Shown: piece after piece, positions 44,924-52,917 of the stretch
Position numbering within the stretch: the stretch's first letter is position 1
How the letters are laid out: each line of letters begins with the position of its first letter
DNA from: DATFFO01 sp963744905
GTDB taxonomy: Bacteria > Actinomycetota > Acidimicrobiia > Spongiisociales > ZC4RG35
Direction: 5' to 3'
DNA length: 64,000 bases
Assembly (NCBI GenBank): GCA_963744905.1
Contig: CAVUUV010000005.1
Coordinates: 124,001-188,000, forward strand
Translations under genes and position numbers: made by a program
Notes under the pieces: model-generated
Seen by the model: only the letters and a program-made list of their open reading frames with translations
What the model was told of the DNA's origin: nothing
Databases searched by the model: none

Positions 44924-45397
44924 ATGAGCACCAAGACCGCCCTGTGGGACATCACAGAGTCCTATCTCGTCGCCGAGCATCTGGAGCTCGACGACCTCGA
45001 GGTGCTGGGCAAGGGTAAGTCACGCAAGGTCCGGGTCGTGGTCGACGGCAAGGGCGTGGACCTGGATCGCCTGGCCGAGGTCTCCCGGGGCCTGTCGCGG
45101 CTCTTCGACGCCGAGTACGACACCGAGGGCCCCTATCAACTCGAGGTGACCTCACCCGGACTGGAGCGGACTCTGAGGCGGCCCTCGCATTTCGTGAAGT
45201 CGACCGGCCGCGAGGTGGTCCTCAAGGCCCGCCAGGAAGATGGCCGGGTCTTCTCTGGTCGGGGCGTGATAACCGCCGCAGACCAGACGGGAGTCACGGT
45301 CGATGTGGATGGGTCCAGCCACCACTACCCCTACCACGACGTGATCTCGGCGCGAACGGTGTTCCGGTGGGAGCGAGCTCCCAAACCGGGTAAGTGA
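44924..45397 (+). CDS. rimP: Ribosome maturation factor RimP
   Basis: 30S maturation factor of about 157 residues with VRVVVDGKGVDLDRLAEVSR, YQLEVTSPGLERTLRRPSHF and FSGRGVITAADQTGV. Directly before nusA (gap 11 bases), the conserved order. Confidence 0.94.
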   Translation: MSTKTALWDITESYLVAEHLELDDLEVLGKGKSRKVRVVVDGKGVDLDRLAEVSRGLSRLFDAEYDTEGPYQLEVTSPGLERTLRRPSHFVKSTGREVVLKARQEDGRVFSGRGVITAADQTGVTVDVDGSSHHYPYHDVISARTVFRWERAPKPGK

Positions 45398-45408
45398 GGA
45401 GAACGACG

Positions 45409-46746
45409 ATGCAAATCGATGCGCAGATGATGGATGCCCTGGAGTTGCTCGAACGCGAGCGGGGCGTCCCCGTCGAGATCCTTCTCGACGCTCTGGCCAA
45501 TGCTCTCGTCTCTGCCTACAAGCGCTCACCAGGAGCCGCCGAAGAGGCCCGGGTAACGATCGATCCCGACTCGGGCGACATCATCGTCTATGCCCAGGAG
45601 CTGGACGAAGACGGGAACGTCGTCGACGAATGGGAGGACACCCCCGAGGACTTCGGTCGCATCGCCGCCCAGACCGCCAAGCAGGTCATCCAGCAACGGC
45701 TGAGAGAGGTCAAGCGCGAGCAGGTGTTCGACCTCTACGAGGGCAGGGAAGGCGACCTGGTCACAGGCATCGTCCAGCAGATCGACAACCGATTCGCCAT
45801 CCTCGACCTGGGAGACGCCGAGGCCATCATGCCCGGCTCCGAGCGCATTCCCTATGAGCGCCTCCAGCGCGGGAACCGGGTCAAGGCGCTCATCGTGGAG
45901 GTGCGGGGAGAGGCCAAGGGACCCCAGATCGTCGTGTCGCGCAGTCACCCCGACCTGGTCCGGCGCCTCCTGGAGTTGGAGGTTCCCGAGCTCGCCGACG
46001 GCACGGTCGAGATCGTCGCCATCGCCCGCGAGCCCGGCCATCGCACCAAGATCGCCGTCGTCTCCCACGACCCGAACGTGGATGCAAAAGGGGCGGCCGT
46101 GGGTGCAAGGGGCTCCCGAGTGCGACAGGTCGTCAACGAGCTCCGGGGCGAAAAGGTCGACGTGGTGCAGTGGCGGGACAATACGGCCGAGTTCATCGCC
46201 GAAGCCCTTGGCCCGGCCCGGGTGAAGGAGGTCCAGATCGACGAGGAGGAGAAGACCGCCACGGTGATCGTGGGTGAACATCAGCTCTCCCTGGCCATCG
46301 GCAAGGAGGGCCAGAACGCCCGCCTGGCAGCGCGCCTCTCCGGCTACAAGGTCGACATCCGCTCCGATCGGGAGGGCGAGGAAGAAGCGGCAGTCCAAGC
46401 CGGGGCAGAGGCCGCCGCACCCTCGGGGACCCCCCCGACGTCTGAGACCGTCGAGGAAACGACCCGGACGGCCGAGCCGGAGGCCGCCCCGGAGACGGCC
46501 GAGCCGGCCCAGCCCGAAGCGGCCGAGACGCCCGAGCCCGAGGCGGCCGAGACGGCCGAGCCGGAGGCGACCGAGACCGCCGCCCAGGAGGAGGCCGAAG
46601 AGGAGCAGGTGAACATCACCGAGGACGAGGCGCTCCAAACCGAGCCGGTGGCGGGTGAGGCATCCGATGGAGACGATGAAGCGAACCCGGACGAAGCGAC
46701 CCCAGAAGAAGCGACCCCAGAAGAAGCGACCTCAGAAGAAGAGTGA
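45409..46746 (+). CDS. nusA: Transcription termination/antitermination protein NusA
   Basis: Order: N-terminal RNAP-binding domain (ALANALVSAYKRSPGA), S1 domain (about 125-195), KH1 (TVEIVAIAREPGHRTKIAVV, then GARGSRVRQVVNELRGEKVD) and KH2 (AIGKEGQNARLAARL). About 100 residues of Ala/Glu/Pro/Thr low-complexity tail follow, ending in near-perfect ATPEE repeats. ATG at 45409 has AGGAG upstream. No rnpM/YlxR gene lies between it and infB, unlike in most bacteria. Confidence 0.95.
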   Translation: MQIDAQMMDALELLERERGVPVEILLDALANALVSAYKRSPGAAEEARVTIDPDSGDIIVYAQELDEDGNVVDEWEDTPEDFGRIAAQTAKQVIQQRLREVKREQVFDLYEGREGDLVTGIVQQIDNRFAILDLGDAEAIMPGSERIPYERLQRGNRVKALIVEVRGEAKGPQIVVSRSHPDLVRRLLELEVPELADGTVEIVAIAREPGHRTKIAVVSHDPNVDAKGAAVGARGSRVRQVVNELRGEKVDVVQWRDNTAEFIAEALGPARVKEVQIDEEEKTATVIVGEHQLSLAIGKEGQNARLAARLSGYKVDIRSDREGEEEAAVQAGAEAAAPSGTPPTSETVEETTRTAEPEAAPETAEPAQPEAAETPEPEAAETAEPEATETAAQEEAEEEQVNITEDEALQTEPVAGEASDGDDEANPDEATPEEATPEEATSEEE

Positions 46747-46758
46747 GTTGGAGTAAGA

Positions 46759-48861
46759 GTGGCGAAAACACGGGTGTATGAGCTCGCCCGCGACCTGGGC
46801 GTGGAATCGAAAGACGTCCTGGAGCAGGCACAAGAACTGGGTTTGGAAGTAAAGACCGCCTCATCGGGCCTGGACGACTCCGAGGTGGAGTTGGTGACGC
46901 TCGCCCTGGCCGGCGAGTCAGAAGAGCCGACCGCAGAGGAACCAGAGGCGCCCGCCGCCGAACCGCCTGTCGAGGAAGCACCTCGCGAAGAAACGCCGAT
47001 CGAGGAAGCACCTCGCCAAGAAACACCGGTCGACGGAGCCCCTGATGTCGAACTCGCTGTCGAGCCTGCGGCCCAGGAGACTGCGCCCGGCGAAGAGGTG
47101 GGCATCGCCGAAGTCCAGCGGGGGATGTCGGTCGAGGAATTCGCCGGGGCCATCGGTCAGGCCACGTCCGAGGTCGTCAAGGCGCTTCTCACCAGGGGCC
47201 GGCCGGTCGGGGCCACGGCTGTGATGCCCGATGACCTGATGGAAGAGATCGGCGAGTCCGTCGGGGTGATCGTGGACATAGTCGATGCCCCCGAGGCCGA
47301 GGCCGCTCCGGTGGTGGCCAGGCGTCCCCAATTCGAGGACTCCGAGGCCGACCTGGTGTCACGACCCCCGGTGGTGACGGTGATGGGTCACGTCGATCAC
47401 GGCAAGACAACCGTCCTCGACAAGATCCGCAAAACGAACGTGGTGGGGGGCGAGGAGGGCGGAATCACCCAGCACATCGGCGCCTATCAGGTAGAGGTGA
47501 ATGACCGCAAGATCACTTTCATCGACACTCCGGGCCACGAGGCCTTCACGGCGCTGCGGGCCAGGGGCGCCAACATCACCGATATCGTGGTGCTGGTCGT
47601 GGCGGCCGATGACGGGGTGATGCCCCAGACCATCGAGGCCATCAGTCACGCCAAGGCCGCCGGGGTGAAGATGGTCGTAGCCATCAACAAGATGGACACC
47701 CCCGGGGCCGATCCGCTCCGGGTGAGGACGGAGCTGACCGAATACGGAGTCATCACCGAGGAGTTGGGCGGTGACGTCCCCAGCGTGGAGATGTCGGCCA
47801 TCAATGGCCAGGGCATCGAAGACCTGCTCGAGATCATCGATTTGATCGCCCAGCTCGAGGATTACCGGGGAAATCCCGGAGCCGACGCATCCGGTGTGGT
47901 GGTCGAAGCGCAGATGGAGAAAGGACGGGGCCCGGTTGCCTCGGTCATCGTCCAGCGCGGGACTCTCCACCAGGGTGATGCCTTCGTGGCCGGCCCGGTC
48001 GCCGGCCGGGTGCGGGCGATGGAAGACGACACCGGTTCCAGGCTGAAGAAGGCCGGGCCCTCCACTCCCGTCTTGATCATGGGCTGGTCGGACGTTCCTG
48101 CGGCGGGTGATTTCTTCGAGGTGGTCGCCAATGACAAGGAAGCCCGCGCCGTCGCCGACGAGCGGATGCAGGCCATAAAGGAGATCGAGCAGGCCATTCC
48201 CAGCGCCAGGGAGCGCCTGGAGGGTCTCCTCGAGCAGCTTCGCTCCGAGGACGCCACCTTGCGTCTCATCGTCAAGGCCGATGCCCAGGGCTCGCTCGAG
48301 GCCTTGCGCGAATCGATCGGCAAGATCGAGCGCGAGGGCGGAAAGATCGAGATCGTGCACGGCGGTGTGGGGGGCGTCAACGAAAACGACGTCACCCTGG
48401 CCGAAGTCACGGAGGCGATCATCGTTGGCTTCAATGTGCGGCCCGAGCCCAACGCCCGACGCAGCGCCGAGCGCGATGGCATCGAGATCCGCACCTATGG
48501 AGTCATCTACGAGTTGTTGGACGACATCGAACAGCTCCTGGTTGGCCAGCTGGCTCCGGATGAAGAGGAGGTCGTGCTGGGCACGGCCGAGGTACGAGCC
48601 CTGTTCCGGGTGCCCAGAGCAGGCACGGTGGCCGGGTGCTATGTAACAGAGGGTGTCGTCCAGCGCGGGGCCAAGGCGCGTCTCCTCCGCAACGGCGTGG
48701 TGGTCTACACCGGCTCGATCGATTCTCTCAAACGCTTCAAGGACGACGTGCGCGAGGTCGCATCCGGGTTCGAGTGTGGCATCGGCCTGGCCAACTTCAA
48801 CGACGTCAAGGAAGGCGACCTGATCGAGGTCTTCGAGATCCGAGAGGTGGCCCGTACCTGA
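46759..48861 (+). CDS. infB: Translation initiation factor IF-2
   Basis: GTPase that positions fMet-tRNA. N-terminal IF2N helix (MAKTRVYELARDLGVESKDV), acidic linker of about 110 residues, second IF2N-like motif, then G1 GHVDHGKTTV, G2 GGITQHIGAY, G3 DTPGHEAF, G4 NKMD, and C-terminal domains. 700 residues, short for Actinobacteria (often above 900). GTG start at 46759. Confidence 0.97.
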   Translation: MAKTRVYELARDLGVESKDVLEQAQELGLEVKTASSGLDDSEVELVTLALAGESEEPTAEEPEAPAAEPPVEEAPREETPIEEAPRQETPVDGAPDVELAVEPAAQETAPGEEVGIAEVQRGMSVEEFAGAIGQATSEVVKALLTRGRPVGATAVMPDDLMEEIGESVGVIVDIVDAPEAEAAPVVARRPQFEDSEADLVSRPPVVTVMGHVDHGKTTVLDKIRKTNVVGGEEGGITQHIGAYQVEVNDRKITFIDTPGHEAFTALRARGANITDIVVLVVAADDGVMPQTIEAISHAKAAGVKMVVAINKMDTPGADPLRVRTELTEYGVITEELGGDVPSVEMSAINGQGIEDLLEIIDLIAQLEDYRGNPGADASGVVVEAQMEKGRGPVASVIVQRGTLHQGDAFVAGPVAGRVRAMEDDTGSRLKKAGPSTPVLIMGWSDVPAAGDFFEVVANDKEARAVADERMQAIKEIEQAIPSARERLEGLLEQLRSEDATLRLIVKADAQGSLEALRESIGKIEREGGKIEIVHGGVGGVNENDVTLAEVTEAIIVGFNVRPEPNARRSAERDGIEIRTYGVIYELLDDIEQLLVGQLAPDEEEVVLGTAEVRALFRVPRAGTVAGCYVTEGVVQRGAKARLLRNGVVVYTGSIDSLKRFKDDVREVASGFECGIGLANFNDVKEGDLIEVFEIREVART

Positions 48862-48880
48862 GGCGGCGGCGGCCATCGAT

Positions 48881-49174
48881 ATGTGGGCCTGTGTCATCGG
48901 CGTCACGTTGCGGATTCCCGGAGTTCGCTCGCTGAAGGGGAAACGGTCGGTGCTCAGGCCCCACATCGAGCGCCTGCGGCGGCTGGCGTCGATCAGCGTG
49001 TCGGAGATCGGTCACCACGAGGCCTGGCAGATGGCGGAGATCGGGCTGGCGATCGTGGCACCGGACCGGGCCCAGATGGAAAGGATCGTCGCCAAGGTGC
49101 GGTCCTATCTCGATGGGCAGGCCGACATCGAACTGGTTGAATTCGCCCTGGGCTACTTTGAGGATCCGAGATGA
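48881..49174 (+). CDS. DUF503 (YlxP-like) protein
   Basis: 97 residues with IPGVRSLKGKRSVLRPHIER, HHEAWQMAEIGLAIVA and FALGYFEDPR. Unknown function; conserved between infB and rbfA in Gram-positives. ATGA overlap with rbfA. Confidence 0.9.
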   Translation: MWACVIGVTLRIPGVRSLKGKRSVLRPHIERLRRLASISVSEIGHHEAWQMAEIGLAIVAPDRAQMERIVAKVRSYLDGQADIELVEFALGYFEDPR

Positions 49175-49563
49175 ACTCCCGAATGCGCAAGGTGAACTCG
49201 ACCATCAAAGAGGTCCTGGCCGACGAGATCGAGCGCCTGACCGATCCCCGACTCGACATGGTGTCGGTGACGGGGGTGGACACCAGCCCGGATCTGCGTT
49301 CCGCCAAGGTGTTCATCTCTACCCTGGATCTGGACCGCGGGCCTGAGGCGGTCGCCGCACTGACCAGGGCCTCGTCACGCCTCCAGGGGGCGCTGGCGCA
49401 TCAGGTGCGCATGAAGTACACGCCACAGCTGTCGTTCGCCATCGACTCCGGCGTGGTGGAGGGAGAGAAGATCGATTCGCTGCTTCGCCACCTCCACCCG
49501 GATGCGACGGCGGACACCGACGAACCGGACGAGGAAGCGGATCCGAACGGAGAGGAACGATGA
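49171..49563 (+). CDS. rbfA: Ribosome-binding factor A
   Basis: 16S maturation factor with one KH-like domain: IKEVLADEIERLTDPRL, VSVTGVDTSPDLRSAKVFIS, LAHQVRMKYTPQLSFAIDSG. 130 residues with a short acidic tail. Overlaps both neighbours by 4 bases. Confidence 0.94.
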   Translation: MNSRMRKVNSTIKEVLADEIERLTDPRLDMVSVTGVDTSPDLRSAKVFISTLDLDRGPEAVAALTRASSRLQGALAHQVRMKYTPQLSFAIDSGVVEGEKIDSLLRHLHPDATADTDEPDEEADPNGEER

Positions 49564-50531
49564 GCGTGGACCGGGATGCCCTGGAGCGGGTGTGCGAGGC
49601 ACTGACGGCGGCCGGGGAACTGACCCTGGCCTGTCACATCGGACCGGACGGCGACGCCCTCGGGTCGATGCTGGGGCTGGCGGTCGCCGCCCGGTCGGCA
49701 GGGAAGAAGGTGTGGCCCACCTTCGGGCAGCCCTTCGACCTGGCCGAGAACTACTCCTTCCTGCCCGTCGACCTGCTCGTGCCTCCGGGCGACGTACCGG
49801 CGGAGCCCGAAACCCTGGTGGCCTTCGACACCGGTGCTCCCGAACGGCTCGGCGAACTGGCCGGCAACGCCAAGCGGGCCGCCCAGGTGGTAGTCATCGA
49901 CCACCACCTGACCAACCTGGGATTCGGTGACGTCGCCCTGGTCGACCCGGAGGCGTCGTCAACCGCCGAGCTGACCATGCTGATCCTCAAACGCCTTGGC
50001 TGGCCGATCGACCCCACCGTGGCCACATGCCTGTTGACCGGCATCGTCACCGACACGGGAAGGTTCCAGTACTCGAACACCAGGCCGCGCACGCTGCAGG
50101 CGGCCTCACAGCTCGTGGCGGCCGGTGCCCACCCCGAGATCATCGGCCAGCACATCTATGAGGAGACGCCGTTCGGATACCTGAAGGTGGCGGCGAAGGT
50201 ACTCGAGCGGGCGACCCTCGAGCCGGAGCTGGGTCTGGTCTGGTCGATCCTCGAACTGGAGGACTTGAAGCAGGCCGGGGTGGGAAAAGAGGACGTCGAC
50301 GGGTTGATCGATCTGGTTCGACTTCCCCGTGAGGCAGACGTTGCCGCGTTGCTCAAGATCTCCGAGGACGAAACCGTCAAGGGATCGCTTCGGTCCCGGG
50401 GGCGGGTCGACGTGGGCGCAATCGCCGCCGACCTGGGCGGAGGTGGTCACCACAATGCGGCCGGGTTCACGTTCCATGGCGACCCCGAGGCGGTCCTGAA
50501 GGCGGTGCGAGAGCGTCTAGCCGGTGACTGA
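49560..50531 (+). CDS. nrnA: DHH-family oligoribonuclease/pAp phosphatase NrnA
   Basis: DHH/DHHA1 phosphoesterase. Motifs CHIGPDGDALGSMLGL, AFDTGAPERLG, the DHH in VVIDHHLTNLGFGD and the C-terminal GGGGHHNAAGFTF. 323 residues. Degrades nano-RNA and recycles pAp, the by-product of PAPS-dependent sulfotransfer, which is notable given the sulfotransferases in this window. ATGA overlaps on both sides. Confidence 0.94.
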   Translation: MSVDRDALERVCEALTAAGELTLACHIGPDGDALGSMLGLAVAARSAGKKVWPTFGQPFDLAENYSFLPVDLLVPPGDVPAEPETLVAFDTGAPERLGELAGNAKRAAQVVVIDHHLTNLGFGDVALVDPEASSTAELTMLILKRLGWPIDPTVATCLLTGIVTDTGRFQYSNTRPRTLQAASQLVAAGAHPEIIGQHIYEETPFGYLKVAAKVLERATLEPELGLVWSILELEDLKQAGVGKEDVDGLIDLVRLPREADVAALLKISEDETVKGSLRSRGRVDVGAIAADLGGGGHHNAAGFTFHGDPEAVLKAVRERLAGD

Positions 50532-51396
50532 GGGCTTCCTGGTGGTGGACAAGGCTCCCGGCTTGACGAGCCATGACGTGGTGGCGGGGGTTCGACGTGT
50601 GACCGGGATCCGAAAGGTGGGCCACGCCGGAACCCTCGACCCCATGGCTACCGGTGTCGTGGTCGTGGCCGTCGGTCGCGTGACCCGGCTGATCCGCTTC
50701 ATCCAGGAGCTGCCCAAGGAGTACCTGGCCACCGGCGTCTTCGGGGTGGCCACCGATTCGCTGGATGCCGACGGAGCAGTGTTGGAGCGCGATCCGATGT
50801 CGATCACACAGGCGGACGTCGAAGACGTGCTCCCTCGATTCACCGGCGCCATCGACCAGATACCGCCCATGGTGTCGGCACTCAAGGTGGGTGGTGAGCG
50901 GCTGTATGAACTTGCCCGGCGGGGAGAGACCGTGGACCGTGCCGCCCGCACGGTGGTCGTTCACGAGCTGGAAATGACCGATTTCGCTCCCGGGCCCTAC
51001 CCGGAGGTCGGATTCCGGGTGGTGTGCGGAAAAGGCACCTATGTCCGCTCTCTCGTCGACGACATCGCACGGGCGCTGGGGGGCCGGGCCCATTTGAGCG
51101 AGCTACGACGAATCAGGGTGGGCTCTCTAGATCTGAGCAGGGCCTTGCCCTCGAGTGAGCTGGCTGATTACGCCTCTCAACTGCTGACTCCGGCCGAGGC
51201 ACTGGTCGACCTGCCCCGGGTGACCGTCGACGAGGGAACAGCCGAGGGCGTGGCGCACGGAGTGAAGTTCGTCACCGGTCCATTGGGAGAGATCGATCCG
51301 GGCCGCCCTACGGCAGTCGTGGACGAGGCGGGTAACCTCCTCGCCGTGTACCGACGTGAGGGTCGTCACACCCGGGCCGAGGTGGTTCTGTCGTGA
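50524..51396 (+). CDS. truB: tRNA pseudouridine(55) synthase
   Basis: Catalytic Asp in KVGHAGTLDPMATGVV, RNA-binding KEYLATGVFGVATDSLDADG and GTYVRSLVDDIARALGG. GTG start overlapping nrnA. 290 residues with a C-terminal PUA-like part. Confidence 0.96.
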   Translation: MTEGFLVVDKAPGLTSHDVVAGVRRVTGIRKVGHAGTLDPMATGVVVVAVGRVTRLIRFIQELPKEYLATGVFGVATDSLDADGAVLERDPMSITQADVEDVLPRFTGAIDQIPPMVSALKVGGERLYELARRGETVDRAARTVVVHELEMTDFAPGPYPEVGFRVVCGKGTYVRSLVDDIARALGGRAHLSELRRIRVGSLDLSRALPSSELADYASQLLTPAEALVDLPRVTVDEGTAEGVAHGVKFVTGPLGEIDPGRPTAVVDEAGNLLAVYRREGRHTRAEVVLS

Positions 51397-52307
51397 ACGT
51401 ACTCGACTCGAATTGGGTGGTACCTCCACCCTCGGGTGTGGCCATCGGGGTGTTCGATGGAGTCCACCGGGGCCATGCTCAGGTGATCCGTCGTCTGGTG
51501 GCACGATGCCGGGAGCGAGGCCTGGCTCCGGGCGTGCTGACCTTCGATCCTCACCCGGTGGAGGTGCTGGCGCCCGACTACGCCCCACCCCTCCTGATGC
51601 CGGTGCAGAGGCGAATCGAGGCCCTCGAGGCCCTCGGCATCGAGTGGGTGGGAACGCTCGACCTGGGCGACGTGCGCCTCATGGAGCCCGAGGAGTTCGT
51701 GGTGAAGGTCCTCGTACAGCGGGCCACGACCAGGTTGGTGTCGGTAGGCGACGACTTCCGCTTCGGACGCGACCGGGCCGGGGACGTTTCGGTGCTCGAG
51801 TCGAGCGGGCTGGTGCACGGGTTCGAGGTGGTGCCCGTCGAGCTGGTTCACGACGAGGGGGGAGTCATCTCCTCGACACGGATCCGCACGCTGCTCAGCG
51901 AGGCCAGAGTGGCCGAGGCCGCCCGGCTTCTGGGCCGGCCCTATCGGGTCGAAGGAGAAGTGATTCGAGGCGACTCCCGCGGCCATGAGCTGGGGTTTCC
52001 AACCGCCAACATGATCCCACCCCGGCGACTGGCGGTGCCCGCCAACGGGATCTATGCAGTCAGGGTCGCCGGCGATGTTTCAGGACCCGGGGTGGCCAGC
52101 ATCGGGGTCCGGCCCACCTTCGGCTCCGGTGGCGAACGGCTGCTCGAGGTGTATCTGTTCGACTTCGACCGGGATATCTACGGTGCGCATCTGGAGGTCG
52201 ACTTCATCGCCCACCTCAGAGCCGAGGAGCGTTTCGAGTCGGTGGACGACCTGGTCGAACAGATGAAGCACGACGCAGCCCAGGCCCGGGCCATCCTGGA
52301 GAAGTAA
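51393..52307 (+). CDS. ribF: Bifunctional riboflavin kinase/FAD synthetase
   Basis: N-terminal FMN adenylyltransferase with GVFDGVHRGHAQVIRRL and SSTRIRTLLSEA, then C-terminal riboflavin kinase with LGFPTANMIPP and a Pro/Asn ATP site. 304 residues. Start overlaps truB by 4 bases. Makes FMN and FAD. Confidence 0.96.
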   Translation: MNVLDSNWVVPPPSGVAIGVFDGVHRGHAQVIRRLVARCRERGLAPGVLTFDPHPVEVLAPDYAPPLLMPVQRRIEALEALGIEWVGTLDLGDVRLMEPEEFVVKVLVQRATTRLVSVGDDFRFGRDRAGDVSVLESSGLVHGFEVVPVELVHDEGGVISSTRIRTLLSEARVAEAARLLGRPYRVEGEVIRGDSRGHELGFPTANMIPPRRLAVPANGIYAVRVAGDVSGPGVASIGVRPTFGSGGERLLEVYLFDFDRDIYGAHLEVDFIAHLRAEERFESVDDLVEQMKHDAAQARAILEK

Positions 52308-52313
52308 GGGGTG

Positions 52314-52385
52314 GGGGACGGGTGGCGCGGAGTGTCACGAGTGGCGGATGGGGACGGGTGGAGCGGAGTGTCACGGGTGGCGCGG
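52314..52385. repeat. 36-bp tandem duplication upstream of rpsO
   Basis: Two copies of a unit beginning GGGGACGGGTGGCGCGGAGT and ending in TCACGAGTGGCG (first) or TCACGGGTGGCG (second), starting at 52314 and 52350. They differ at a few bases. Followed by TTTTCGCC...TAACAT (52419-52424), a possible rpsO promoter. Confidence 0.75.
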
Positions 52386-52462
52386 TCTCGCCGGTTTTCG
52401 CCAGTGACGTCGGCGCGATAACATAGGGGGAGTTCCCCGAACCACTCCAGGTTTTACGCGCA

Positions 52463-52720
52463 ATGAAGACCACCCAAGAGATCGTGTCCGAGTACGGGCA
52501 CCATGACAGCGACACCGGCTCACCTGAGGTGCAGGTGGCGCTTCTCTCGGAGCGGATCAGCCACCTCACCGAGCACTTGCGAGACCACAAGCACGACCAC
52601 CACAGCCGCCGTGGTCTGCTGATGCTGGTCGGCAAGCGTCGGCGTCTTCTCGACTACCTCCGACGGGAGGATGTCGAGCGTTACAGGACACTGATCTCCA
52701 GGCTGGGTCTGCGGCGCTGA
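52463..52720 (+). CDS. rpsO: 30S ribosomal protein S15
   Basis: S15: YGHHDSDTGSPEVQVALLSE, RISHLTEHLRDHKHDHHSRR, RRRLLDYLRREDVERYR. 85 residues. Start ATG at 52463, probably autoregulated in E. coli fashion but no pseudoknot was confirmed. Confidence 0.97.
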   Translation: MKTTQEIVSEYGHHDSDTGSPEVQVALLSERISHLTEHLRDHKHDHHSRRGLLMLVGKRRRLLDYLRREDVERYRTLISRLGLRR

Positions 52721-52917
52721 AGAATTCGAGGCGGCAGCCCGAGGGCCGCCACCTCGCGTAGAGCTCCGACCCGGATCGGGTCGGGATCGACCAAGGCGTG
52801 AGAGTCACGCCTACCAAGACGGGGAGTCGGTCGGTTGTCAGTGGCCAGAGCTCCGAAAGCGGAGAGCTGACCACTGCCAACGGGCCAGGCTCCCAGGACA
52901 AGAAGGGAGCACGCATA

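Noticed and set aside
52798..52917. Upstream extension of pnp to 52798
   Set aside because: The extra 40 residues are not PNPase-like, and a good ribosome-binding site precedes the GTG at 52918.
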